DNA from: Ahrensia sp.
Lineage (GTDB): Bacteria; Pseudomonadota; Alphaproteobacteria; Rhizobiales; Rhizobiaceae
DNA length: 64,000 nucleotides
Direction of reading: 5' to 3'
NCBI GenBank assembly: GCA_002706335.1
Contig: PAKZ01000030.1
Span: 1 to 64,000, forward strand
Part shown: piece after piece, positions 1 to 8,618 of the stretch
Layout: each line of letters opens with the position of its first letter
How positions within the stretch are numbered: position 1 is the stretch's first letter
Translations under genes and position numbers: made by a program
The notes under the pieces: model-generated
What the model saw: only the letters and a program-made list of their open reading frames with translations
Databases searched by the model: none
Told to the model about the DNA's origin: nothing

Positions 1-121
1 CCGGCGGGCGCCCGCTTTGTCGGCGCGCTTGCCCGTAGCCCCGCTACGCGCTGCGCGCGCCTCCGCGCGGATCGCCGCACCGGGCGTGAAACAGAATGCG
101 TCTATCTGACCCTGAAAGGCT

Positions 122-1036
122 CTAGCTCCGCCGGAACAGTGACAGGTTGTAGAGGACAAGCGCCGACCAGATGAACAGGAAGGCGATCAGCTGCCAGTGG
201 GAGAACGGCTCACCGAAGACAAAGACCGCCGTCAGGAAGATCATGGTCGGGGCGATATATTGGAGGATGCCGAGCGTGGTGAAGCGGAGTGCCTTGGCGC
301 CGAAGGCATAGAGGATCAGCGGCAGCGCGGTGACGGGACCCGAGAGCATGAGGAGACCGACACCGGAGATGCCATCCGACATGAAGTGCCCCTTCCCCGT
401 TGCCGCCAGCCATCCGACGATCATGAGCGCGAGCGGCGTCAGGATCAGAACCTCCAGCATGAAGCCCTGGGTCGGGCCGATCGGCAGCGTCTTGCGCAGA
501 TAGCCGTAGGTCCCGAAAGACAAAGCGAGCGCCAGCGACACCCATGGCAGCCCGCCGGCCTTGACCGTCAGGATGCCGACCGCGATCACCGCCAGGGCGA
601 TTGCCGCGGCCTGCAGCCGGTTGAAGCGCTCGCCGAGGAAGACCGCGCCCAGCACGACGTTGACCAGCGGATTGATGTAGTAGCCGAGCGCGGTTTCCAG
701 CGCCCGGTCGGCCGCGATGGCCCAGACATAGATGCCCCAGTTGATGGAGATGAGACCCGCCGTCAGCGCTGCCAACGCCAGCGTGCGCGGTGACTTCAGA
801 GCGGCCCGCAAATCCGCGGTGCGGCGCAGGGCGACGAGAATGATACCGGCGACCGGCACCGACCAGAGGATGCGGTGGGCGACGACCTCATAGGCAGGAA
901 TATGGGCGACCGCCTTCATGTAGAGCGGCAGGAAGCCCCAAAGGATATAGGCGCCGAGCGCGTAGGCGAATCCGGCGATCGGCTCGGCGGGCTGGGAGTT
1001 GGCGCCGGTGTTCTTGCTGGCTGCGGTTTCGGACAT
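122..1036 (-). CDS. rarD: EamA-family permease, RarD type
   Basis: A 304-residue inner-membrane protein of the drug/metabolite transporter superfamily. After a short polar N-terminus (about residues 1-20) it shows ten hydrophobic segments in two repeats, as expected for EamA proteins. The early stretch with ALGAYILWGFLPLYMKA is characteristic of the RarD branch, originally linked to chloramphenicol sensitivity in Pseudomonas; the real substrate of most members is unknown. It lies alone, 69 bases downstream of cimA on the same strand. Family assignment is firm; the transported substrate cannot be read from the sequence. Confidence 0.9.
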   Translation of the reverse strand: MSETAASKNTGANSQPAEPIAGFAYALGAYILWGFLPLYMKAVAHIPAYEVVAHRILWSVPVAGIILVALRRTADLRAALKSPRTLALAALTAGLISINWGIYVWAIAADRALETALGYYINPLVNVVLGAVFLGERFNRLQAAAIALAVIAVGILTVKAGGLPWVSLALALSFGTYGYLRKTLPIGPTQGFMLEVLILTPLALMIVGWLAATGKGHFMSDGISGVGLLMLSGPVTALPLILYAFGAKALRFTTLGILQYIAPTMIFLTAVFVFGEPFSHWQLIAFLFIWSALVLYNLSLFRRS

Positions 1037-1105
1037 CGCGGTCCATTACACCCCGCCCAAATTTCGGGCAATCCGGCGATTGTCACCGGGACAATCGCCG
1101 AAGGG

Positions 1106-2731
1106 CTACTCCGCCGCCGCGAGGCCGGCGTGGCCGCGGTTCTTCAGGAGCTTGAAGGTGATCGAGTCCATCAGCGCCTCGAAGGAGGCGTCGATGATGT
1201 TTTCAGAGACGCCGACGGTCCACCAGCGCATGCCGGACGCGTCAGCGGATTCGATCAGCACGCGGGTGATGGCCTCGGTGCCGCCATTGAGGATACGCAC
1301 CTTGTAGTCGACCAGTTCGAGATCGGCGATCTCGGCCTGATATTTTCCGAGATCCTTGCGCAGCGCCATGTCGAGCGCGTTGACGGGACCGTTGGAGGAT
1401 TCGGCGACCGACATGCGGACCTCGCCGTCGACATTCACCTTCACGACGGCCTCGGCCACGGTGATGACCTTGCCGACGGCGTTGTGGCGGCGCTCGACCA
1501 ACGAGCGGAACGAGACGACATCGAAGAAATCCGGCACCTCGCCCAGCGTGCGACGCGCCAGAAGTTCGAAGCTCGCGTCGGCGCCCTCATAGGCATAGCC
1601 GACGGCCTCGCGCTCCTTGACGAGCGCGATCAGCGTGTCGAGGCGCGGATCAGACTTGGACACCACGATGCCGCGACGGTGCAGCTCGTTGATGAAATTC
1701 GACTTGCCGCCCTGGTCGGAAACCATGATGTGGCGGACATTGCCGACCTTTTCCGGCTCGACATGTTCGTAAGTGGTCGGATCCTTGATCAGCGCCGAGG
1801 CATGGATGCCGGCCTTTGTGGCGAAGGCCGAAGAGCCGACATAGGCCGCCTGCGGGGCGGGCGAGCGGTTGAGCAGTTCATCGAACCAGCGCGACAGGCG
1901 CGTCAGGCCCTCGAGCTTTTCGGCCGAGACGCCGATCTCGAAGCGCTCCGCCCAGGCGGGTTTGAGAGCCAACGTGCCGATCAGCGTTATCAGATTTGCG
2001 TTGCCGCAGCGCTCGCCAATGCCGTTCAACGTGCCCTGCACCTGGCGGACCCCGGCATCGACGGCGGCCAGCGAATTGGCGACGGCCTGCTCGGTGTCGT
2101 TATGGGCGTGGATGCCGAGATGGTCGCCGGGGATGCCGGACCCAATCACGGTGGAGACGATCTCGCGGATCTCGTGCGGTTGCGTGCCGCCATTGGTGTC
2201 GCAGAGTACGATCCAGCGCGCGCCGGCCTCGAAGGCGGCTTTCGCACAGGCGAGCGCGTAGTCCGGGTTGGCCTTGTAGCCGTCAAAGAAATGCTCGCAA
2301 TCGACCAGCGGCTCCTTGCCGGCGGCGGCGGTCGCCTCGACCGACTGGCTGATCGATTCCAGATTTTCCTCATTGGTGCAGCCGAGCGCGACACGTACAT
2401 GCAGATCCCAGCTTTTCGCGACATAGCAGACGGCGTCAGACTTGGAGCCGTTCAAGGCGGCGATGCCGGGATCGTTGGAGACGGAGATCCCTGCCCGCTT
2501 GGTCATGCCGAAGGCGACGAATTTCGCGGCAGACGTGCGCTTGCGCTCGAAGAAGGCCGTATCCGTCGGGTTGGCGCCCGGATAGCCGCCCTCGACATAA
2601 TCGAGGCCGAATTCGTCGAGCATCTGGGCGATGGCGATCTTGTCCTCGACATTGAAGTCGATGCCGGGCGTCTGCTGCCCGTCACGGAGCGTCGTGTCGA
2701 AGAGATAGATGCGTTCGCGTGTCATGCTCAT
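1106..2731 (-). CDS. cimA: (R)-citramalate synthase
   Basis: A 541-residue enzyme of the DRE-TIM (HMGL-like) family that condenses pyruvate with acetyl-CoA to citramalate, a threonine-independent entry to isoleucine synthesis. The N-terminal catalytic barrel begins with FDTTLRDGQQTPG (near residues 11-23), which carries the family metal and substrate residues; the HAHND motif follows in the middle and a LeuA-type allosteric/dimerisation domain ends the protein. Length and the DGQQTPGI variant fit the CimA (TIGR00977-like) group rather than isopropylmalate or homocitrate synthase. A second Met at position 3 is an alternative start. It is followed on the same strand by rarD. Confidence 0.92.
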   Translation of the reverse strand: MSMTRERIYLFDTTLRDGQQTPGIDFNVEDKIAIAQMLDEFGLDYVEGGYPGANPTDTAFFERKRTSAAKFVAFGMTKRAGISVSNDPGIAALNGSKSDAVCYVAKSWDLHVRVALGCTNEENLESISQSVEATAAAGKEPLVDCEHFFDGYKANPDYALACAKAAFEAGARWIVLCDTNGGTQPHEIREIVSTVIGSGIPGDHLGIHAHNDTEQAVANSLAAVDAGVRQVQGTLNGIGERCGNANLITLIGTLALKPAWAERFEIGVSAEKLEGLTRLSRWFDELLNRSPAPQAAYVGSSAFATKAGIHASALIKDPTTYEHVEPEKVGNVRHIMVSDQGGKSNFINELHRRGIVVSKSDPRLDTLIALVKEREAVGYAYEGADASFELLARRTLGEVPDFFDVVSFRSLVERRHNAVGKVITVAEAVVKVNVDGEVRMSVAESSNGPVNALDMALRKDLGKYQAEIADLELVDYKVRILNGGTEAITRVLIESADASGMRWWTVGVSENIIDASFEALMDSITFKLLKNRGHAGLAAAE

Positions 2732-2757
2732 ACCCGTCGCGGCCGGTGCCCGGCTCC

Positions 2758-3720
<963 letters not shown>

Positions 3721-3840
3721 TCAGATCACGCCGGCGTAGAACAGGACGCCGATGACGACGAGCACGACGAGGACGCCCTTGCCGATGAGGCCGTAGAGCA
3801 GCCATCTGGGCATTTGCGTTTGCGGGTTGCGCTCGGCCAT
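3721..3840 (-). CDS. Very small membrane protein, 39 residues
   Basis: A 39-residue reading frame that starts with a polar N-terminus (MAERNPQTQMPRW) and has one strongly hydrophobic helix from about residue 14 to the end. It fits exactly in the gap between the VOC gene (10 bases upstream) and pip (9 bases downstream). I do not recognise a named family, but such single-helix proteins are frequent in Rhizobiales and the composition is clearly protein-like. The real start is taken at the Met that leaves no overlap with the VOC gene. Confidence 0.6.
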   Translation of the reverse strand: MAERNPQTQMPRWLLYGLIGKGVLVVLVVIGVLFYAGVI

Positions 3841-3850
3841 CGTTCGCGTC

Positions 3851-4234
3851 CTATTCCGGCTTGTGGCAGACGGCCTCGATATTGTGGCCGTCCGGATCGC
3901 GCACGAAGGCGCCGTAATAATTTTCGTGGTAATGGGGGCGCAGGCCCGGCGCGCCGTTGTCGGTCCCGCCCGCGGCCATCGCCGCCGCGTAGAAGGCGTC
4001 GACCTCGGCGCGGCTGTCGACGGTGAAGGCGACATGGATCGGCGGCGTCTGCTTTTCGCCGCCGGTGATCCAGAAGTCAGGCTTGCCGCGGCCGTATCCG
4101 CCGACCTTGCGGCCGTCGACGAATTCCGGCGGCACGGTCATGACCAGCGATATGCCGAGCGGCGCGAACGCCTTGTCGTAGAAGGCCCTGGCGGCATCGT
4201 AGTCGGACACGCTTATTCCCATGTGGTCGATCAT
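3851..4234 (-). CDS. VOC family protein (glyoxalase/bleomycin-resistance fold)
   Basis: A 127-residue vicinal-oxygen-chelate fold protein. It begins MIDHMGISVSDYD, with the first metal-ligand His of the family, and ends with FVRDPDGHNIEAV, the last beta-alpha unit with DPDG and the C-terminal Glu ligand. The middle segment HVAFTVDSRAEVD carries the second-module His. Members act as lyases, dioxygenases or binding proteins; the substrate is not deducible. It is immediately downstream of ddl (1-base gap) and upstream of the 39-residue membrane protein. Confidence 0.88.
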   Translation of the reverse strand: MIDHMGISVSDYDAARAFYDKAFAPLGISLVMTVPPEFVDGRKVGGYGRGKPDFWITGGEKQTPPIHVAFTVDSRAEVDAFYAAAMAAGGTDNGAPGLRPHYHENYYGAFVRDPDGHNIEAVCHKPE

Positions 4235-4235
4235 C

Positions 4236-5345
4236 TCAAGATTCCTTCCCTAAACTGGAATTCGTGCGGTTGGCCGCGCTGTCGCGGGCCAGCCCATGCT
4301 CCACCAGCCGGTCGAGAATCTCGGCATAGCCGATACCGCTGACGGCCATGGCTTTCGAATACATGCTGATATCGGTAAAGCCCGGAATTGTGTTGACTTC
4401 ATTGACGACGAAGCGCCCGTCCGGCCGGAGAAAGAAATCGATCCGCGCCATACCGTCGCAGCCGAGCGCCCGGAACGTCTTCGCGGCGGTCTCGCGCATC
4501 ATCGCCTCGACGCCGTCCGGCAGTTCGGCGGGGACCATCAGCGCCGCGCCGTCCTGATCGACATATTTGGCGTCGTAGCTGTAAAAGCCGTGGACGCCGG
4601 ACGGGGCTATCTCGCCGGGCCGCGATACGACAAGCGCGCCATCCGGCATTTCCAGCACGGCGAATTCGATCTCCCGGCCCTCTACGAATTCCTCGGCCAG
4701 CAGTTTTCCGCCATGCCTGAAGCCTTCCTCGACAGCCGCGGCGAAATTCTCTTCGCTCATCACCTTGCTGACGCCGACGGACGATCCGCCGCAAGCGGGC
4801 TTGACGAAGACGGGAAGGCCGAGAGTGCGTTCGACCTCCGCGAAATCCGGCACCATGTGCGGATGGACGGTCATCGAGCGCGCGGTCGGCAGACCGGCTT
4901 CCGCGATCAGGCGCTTGGCGATGTCCTTGTCCATCGCCGTCGCGGAACCGGGAACGCCGCAACCGACCAGCGGCACGCCGACTGTCGCTGCGAAGCCCTG
5001 CACCGTGCCGTCCTCGCCGTAAACGCCATGCAGGACCGGAAAGAGGATGTCGATGCGCGGCAGCTCCGCGACATCGCCGTCCGGCGAGAGCCCGAGCGCG
5101 CGGCCGCGTCCGCCGGCTGGCAGGACGAGTTCCGTACCGTCCTCGGGCGTCGCGAGAGACCCGTCGGAAAATTCGCTGAGGAGCCACCGCCCCTCGCGCG
5201 TGATAAAGACCGGCAGCACGTCATATTTCGCCGGATCGAGCGCGCCGACGACATTGGTGGCGGACATGATCGAAACCTCATGTTCGGACGACCGCCCGCC
5301 GAAGAGTACGGTTATGCGCAGCCGGGTATTTCCGTTGCCCTGCAT
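4236..5345 (-). CDS. ddl: D-alanine--D-alanine ligase
   Basis: A 369-residue ATP-grasp enzyme joining two D-alanines for peptidoglycan precursor synthesis in the cytoplasm. The N-terminal LFGGRSSEHEVS motif is the first Dala_Dala_lig signature, HGVYGEDG is the loop around the first D-Ala site, and RIDFFLRPDG with VNEVNTIPGFT near the C-terminus holds the Mg-binding Asp/Glu/Asn. The length exceeds the short DdlB form and fits the DdlA type. It stands outside a cell-division cluster, next to pip and VOC genes. Confidence 0.93.
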   Translation of the reverse strand: MQGNGNTRLRITVLFGGRSSEHEVSIMSATNVVGALDPAKYDVLPVFITREGRWLLSEFSDGSLATPEDGTELVLPAGGRGRALGLSPDGDVAELPRIDILFPVLHGVYGEDGTVQGFAATVGVPLVGCGVPGSATAMDKDIAKRLIAEAGLPTARSMTVHPHMVPDFAEVERTLGLPVFVKPACGGSSVGVSKVMSEENFAAAVEEGFRHGGKLLAEEFVEGREIEFAVLEMPDGALVVSRPGEIAPSGVHGFYSYDAKYVDQDGAALMVPAELPDGVEAMMRETAAKTFRALGCDGMARIDFFLRPDGRFVVNEVNTIPGFTDISMYSKAMAVSGIGYAEILDRLVEHGLARDSAANRTNSSLGKES

Positions 5346-5360
5346 GAAATGCCTATCCTT

Positions 5361-5837
5361 TCAAATGGCGTCGCCATCCGCCGGCGGCCAGACTGCGGTG
5401 TCATGGTCGGGGTGCTGGCGATTTTCGATGCCGGCCATGAAGGCCGCGCCTTGCGGCGAATCCGCGGTGTTCACGGTCGGCAGCGCATGCAAGCCGTCAA
5501 CGAAGGACAACTTGTCGGCCGGATTGACCTGCACGACCGGCGGGGCGAGTTCCGGGTTGTCGAGCGAGCCGATGGAAACCTCCACCTCGCCGCCCCAGTC
5601 ATAGGCGAGCGGCGTGCCGCATTGCGCGCAGAAACCGCGCCGCACCTTGTTGGAGGACTGGAACCATGACGGTTCGCCGCGCGTCCAGACGAGGCCCTTG
5701 CCGGTGACCAGCGGACCGTAGAATGCGCCGAAGGCCTTCTGGCACATGCGGCAATGGCAGATCGAGGCGCGGCCGAAACCCTCGCAGCGATAGCGCACGG
5801 CGCCGCACTGGCAGCCGCCGGTGATTGGTTCAGTCAT
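5361..5837 (-). CDS. GFA family protein, copy 1
   Basis: A 158-residue zinc protein of the GFA (glutathione-dependent formaldehyde-activating enzyme-like, CENP-V) family. Zinc cysteines are visible as GGCQCGAVRYR near the N-terminus, CHCRMCQKA at about residue 27, and CAQCGTPL near residue 75. The family is named for an enzyme reported to act on formaldehyde-glutathione adducts, but most members have no proven reaction. Its ATG overlaps the TGA of copy 2 by four bases (5834-5837). The C-terminal HPDHDT signature is shared by all three copies. Confidence 0.88.
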   Translation of the reverse strand: MTEPITGGCQCGAVRYRCEGFGRASICHCRMCQKAFGAFYGPLVTGKGLVWTRGEPSWFQSSNKVRRGFCAQCGTPLAYDWGGEVEVSIGSLDNPELAPPVVQVNPADKLSFVDGLHALPTVNTADSPQGAAFMAGIENRQHPDHDTAVWPPADGDAI

Positions 5838-6373
5838 GAAGACCCCCCTCTGTCCCTTCGGGACATCTCCCCCACAAGGGGGGAGAGTGGCACGGCACGA
5901 ACTTCCCAGCTCTCCGTGTCATGATCCGGATGCTGGTGATTGCTTAGACGAATCCGTTCCATCTCTTCGGCGGTGAAGTCGTTCTCGGTGGTCTTCTGGC
6001 GGGTATCGACCCACTCCGCGACGAAGGGGACGCGCGATTCCACCGAATCCTCGGAGACCGGCCGGTAGCGTGACGGATCGTCGAGCGAGCCGAGGACGAT
6101 CAGGAGGGGGTCGCTGTCGAGCGGATCGAAGAAGAGCGGGGTGCCGCAGTCGCGGCAGAAGCCGCGCCGGACGATGTCGGAGGAATGGAACCAGCCGGGC
6201 TCGCCGCGGGTGACGACGATCCTTTCGCGCGGCGCGCCCGCGAGCGGCATGAAATAGTTGCCGGCGGCCTTCTGGCACATGCGGCAGTGGCAGAGATGCG
6301 GATTGGTCAGTTCGGTCTCGGCGCGGTAACGCACCGCGCCGCATTGGCAGCCGCCGGTGATCGGTTCAGTCAT
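5834..6373 (-). CDS. GFA family protein, copy 2, with repeat-derived tail
   Basis: A 179-residue GFA protein starting MTEPITGGCQCGAV, nearly the same N-terminus as copy 1. CHCRMCQKA and CRDCGTPL give the zinc sites. A longer upstream open frame exists but would run through copy 3, so the Met at 6373 is preferred; this leaves an 8-base overlap with the end of copy 3. After the shared HPDHDT motif it carries about 20 extra residues (VPLSPLVGEMSRRDRGG), encoded by a stem-rich intergenic repeat at 5843-5888. The tail is therefore probably not part of the enzyme fold. Confidence 0.85.
   Translation of the reverse strand: MTEPITGGCQCGAVRYRAETELTNPHLCHCRMCQKAAGNYFMPLAGAPRERIVVTRGEPGWFHSSDIVRRGFCRDCGTPLFFDPLDSDPLLIVLGSLDDPSRYRPVSEDSVESRVPFVAEWVDTRQKTTENDFTAEEMERIRLSNHQHPDHDTESWEVRAVPLSPLVGEMSRRDRGGSS
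5843..5888. repeat. Stem-rich Rhizobiales-type intergenic repeat
   Basis: Two adjacent hairpins can be drawn: GTCCC (5852-5856) pairs with GGGAC (5860-5864), and CTCCCCC (5867-5873) pairs with the G-run ending at 5885. This C-run/G-run element is of the kind found in many copies in Rhizobiales genomes. Here it lies at the 3' end of GFA copy 2 and codes its tail, right before the start of copy 1. Confidence 0.6.
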
Positions 6374-6845
6374 GTCCGTTCTCCAAAGGCCATCGATCCG
6401 TATCGTGGTCGGGGTGCTGGAAGCTCTCGAGCGTCGCGAGAAAGCCGGCCGCGTCCGCGTCTTCCATCGTGTTGCGTTCGGGCAATGACGGGATGGAATC
6501 GCAGAAAGACAGTTTGCCCTCGACGCCATAGGCGATTGTCGGCGGGCAGGTTTCCGGATCGTCGAGCGTGACCACGGAGAGCGACAGTCCGTCCGGCGCG
6601 TCATAGGCGAGCGGGGTGCCGCAGGCTGGGCAGAAGCCGCGGCGCGCGGCGTTGGACGACTGGAACCAGGCGGGCTCGCCGCGTGTCCATTCGACCTCGT
6701 TGCCGCGCACGGAGACAAGGATCAGCGCATGGCTGGCCGAGGCCTTCTGGCACATGCGGCAATAGCAGGCCGAGGATTCGCCCGGCTTGCCATGGATTCG
6801 AAAGCGCACGGCGCCACATTGGCAGCCGCCGGAAAGTGTCGTCAT
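6366..6845 (-). CDS. GFA family protein, copy 3
   Basis: A 159-residue GFA protein, first gene of the three-copy array. Start chosen at MTTLSGGCQCGAV because it aligns with the other copies; the open frame extends 21 codons further upstream without homology. The zinc motifs are GGCQCGAVRFR, CYCRMCQKA (His replaced by Tyr in the CxCxxC element) and CPACGTPL. It ends with HPDHDTDRWP, the tail signature shared with copies 1 and 2. Probably cotranscribed with them given the overlapping ends. Confidence 0.87.
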   Translation of the reverse strand: MTTLSGGCQCGAVRFRIHGKPGESSACYCRMCQKASASHALILVSVRGNEVEWTRGEPAWFQSSNAARRGFCPACGTPLAYDAPDGLSLSVVTLDDPETCPPTIAYGVEGKLSFCDSIPSLPERNTMEDADAAGFLATLESFQHPDHDTDRWPLENGHD

Positions 6846-6966
6846 GGGGCGTCTCCCTTTCGGGCGGCATGGTTTGGACAGAAAACACGCCGGGTCAACC
6901 GCGGACATGCGGCAACGCCCCCTCTCCTTACAAAGACGGGTGCAAAGATACGAATATGATCAGGCG

Positions 6967-7713
6967 TTACGACGTATCGGGAACGGTCCAAGCGTAGAGG
7001 CCGAGGGAATGACACTCTTTCAAGAGTTCGCCGATTTCGGTCTTCGGGCGCTTGACCCATCCGGGCGGGAAGCCCGGTCTGAAAGGGCTCAGCCTGACCG
7101 GCCTGCCCCAACCGGCGGCGCGGCGGGCGCGCCAGCGGGCGAGCCGCAGGGCGTGGCCATCGAAATCGGCCAGCGCATTGCGCAAGGCGGCGATGCGCAG
7201 GCACAGCGCGCGCGCATCGACCGGTTCATGCGGCGGGCGGGCCGGGACGAACAGTGCCGGCGAGGCGAGCTTGTCGAGGGCGGCGATTTCCTCGGGCGTC
7301 AGCCAGGGGGCGCCGAAGGGCTTGAAGGGGTCGAACAGGGCGAAGGCCGGGATTTTCACGCCGACGGGGTCACCACCTCTCCCCTCCGCGGTTTCGGCTT
7401 GCTTCCTCTTCGCACCGGCCTTTTCGTCCTCACGCCGCGTTGGAGAGCGCGGATCGGTGCCGCCGCGCGGACGCATCGGGCCGACATCGAGATCCAGTTT
7501 GCAGGCGGCAACGGCGATCAGCCGGCGCGTTGCGAATTCGGCGGGACGAAGGATGGCGAGGATGCGGAAGCGCAGATAGCGCGGCAGCGTATCGACGACA
7601 GGCCGCAGCGAGGTGACGCCGGCCATCGCCAAAAGCCGAAGGACGATGCACTCCAGCACATCGAAATTCCTGTCGATCGCGCGTTTCCAGTCGAAGGCGA
7701 AGCCGTTTTCCAT
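6967..7713 (-). CDS. Conserved hypothetical protein
   Basis: A 248-residue protein I cannot assign. The start is put at MENGFAFDWKRAIDRN, since the 37 codons upstream have unlike composition. The N-terminal half is helical and mildly hydrophobic (VLRLLAMAGVTSLRP), the middle is charged and low-complexity (about residues 100-135), and the C-terminal half has PFKPFGAPWLTPEE and many Arg residues (RLARWRARRAAGWGRP). No signal peptide, no clear membrane span and no catalytic motif were seen. Coding is supported by codon bias and by the lack of a better frame. It sits between the GFA array and vapBC. Confidence 0.6.
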   Translation of the reverse strand: MENGFAFDWKRAIDRNFDVLECIVLRLLAMAGVTSLRPVVDTLPRYLRFRILAILRPAEFATRRLIAVAACKLDLDVGPMRPRGGTDPRSPTRREDEKAGAKRKQAETAEGRGGDPVGVKIPAFALFDPFKPFGAPWLTPEEIAALDKLASPALFVPARPPHEPVDARALCLRIAALRNALADFDGHALRLARWRARRAAGWGRPVRLSPFRPGFPPGWVKRPKTEIGELLKECHSLGLYAWTVPDTS

Positions 7714-7839
7714 GCGTTCGAGGCTAGGACGGTTGGCGGAGCGGTGGATGGAAAGTGAGAGCTGCGTAGCGAATAATAAGTAGAAGCAATGGGTTGGGCT
7801 GATGGCGGACCTTTTTCTCTCCACCGAGATTTGCGGACT

Positions 7840-8250
7840 TTACGCCGCCAGCCAGTTCTCCACGCGCAATCCGGGCACACGCGCGAATTCGCGAATGTTG
7901 TCCGTAACAAGGGTCACGTCTTCCGCCATGGCATGCGCGGCAATGAAGGTATCCACGGGCCCGATGGGCGTGCCTGCAAGGGCAAGATCGCGCCTGATCC
8001 GCGCATAGGCTGTCGAAGAATCGGCCGCATAGGGGACTACGGGAAGACGCTGAAGCAACTCCTCGACCAAGCGCGTAAGACGCGCCGATCCCCGCTTGGC
8101 CGCGCCGAAGCGGAACTCAGAGGCGACGATGGCGCTGACGCAGACCTCGTTCACGCCCGAGTCGATCAGCCTGCGAACGGCTTGGCCTTCCGGGAACCGG
8201 ATGATGTTGGAGAGGATGTTGGTGTCCAGCATGTAGCGGAACTCCGTCAC
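7840..8250 (-). CDS. vapC: VapC-type toxin, PIN-domain ribonuclease
   Basis: A 136-residue PIN-domain protein, the RNase toxin of a type II toxin-antitoxin pair. The fold starts with YMLDTNILS (first metal-binding Asp), has a conserved Glu in VASEFRFG, and a third acidic cluster in GPVDTFIAAHA followed by LVTDN. Relatives cleave tRNA or rRNA stem-loops. It overlaps the antitoxin stop codon by four bases (8247-8250), the usual translational coupling. All four acidic positions seem present, so it should be active. Confidence 0.92.
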   Translation of the reverse strand: MTEFRYMLDTNILSNIIRFPEGQAVRRLIDSGVNEVCVSAIVASEFRFGAAKRGSARLTRLVEELLQRLPVVPYAADSSTAYARIRRDLALAGTPIGPVDTFIAAHAMAEDVTLVTDNIREFARVPGLRVENWLAA

Positions 8251-8486
8251 AGCTCCACGTCCTCAACCGGCAGCAGATCCTCGTCGACATCCGGGAACTC
8301 CTCGTCCCACGGCTCGATCGTCTTGAGCCAATCGAGGAGATCGGACTTTTTCGCCGGCTCGGTGATCAGTCGGTCGCCTTCCTTGCGCATGATCGCCTCG
8401 TCACCGGGAAGTTCGAACTCCACAGGGATGCGCACGGCCTGATTGCGGCCGTTCTTGAACAGTCTGACGTGACGTTCCTCGCCCAT
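8247..8486 (-). CDS. vapB: VapB-type antitoxin, AbrB/SpoVT fold
   Basis: A 79-residue antitoxin. Its N-terminal swapped-hairpin DNA-binding domain reads RHVRLFKNGRNQAVRIPVEF, typical of VapB; the C-terminal part is acidic (DEEFPDVDEDLLPVEDVEL) and should wrap around VapC. The start at MGEERHV is chosen because the longer open frame would begin inside the inverted repeat at 8494-8533, which is better read as the operator. VapB-VapC complexes usually repress their own promoter. Confidence 0.9.
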   Translation of the reverse strand: MGEERHVRLFKNGRNQAVRIPVEFELPGDEAIMRKEGDRLITEPAKKSDLLDWLKTIEPWDEEFPDVDEDLLPVEDVEL

Positions 8487-8493
8487 GGCAAGT

Positions 8494-8533
8494 CTCCAAT
8501 CTGGCATATGCCTGAACATATGCCAGATTGGAG
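8494..8533. promoter_or_regulatory. Perfect 17-bp inverted repeat, likely VapBC operator
   Basis: Arms 8494-8510 and 8517-8533 are exact reverse complements (17 of 17) around a 6-base spacer CCTGAA. The repeat ends 7 bases before the vapB start codon. Position and symmetry fit an autorepression site for the VapBC complex; a hairpin acting in the mRNA leader is the alternative. Confidence 0.75.
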
Positions 8534-8618
8534 TGGAGTTCAACGGCGGGGCGTCGAGGCTTGAGGCTGGACCTTCCTTCTCCCGCGAGAGGAGAAGGGA
8601 GGAGCGCGTCGCGAAGCC

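Noticed and set aside
1-121. GC-rich left end of the window
   Set aside because: An open frame to TGA exists on the plus strand, but it is too short and too repetitive (GCGCGC runs) to call a gene end.
8573-8603. Hairpin of CCTTCTTCTC with GAGGAGAAGG after cysS
   Set aside because: One mismatch and no T-run; it may be a small intergenic repeat but nothing more can be supported.
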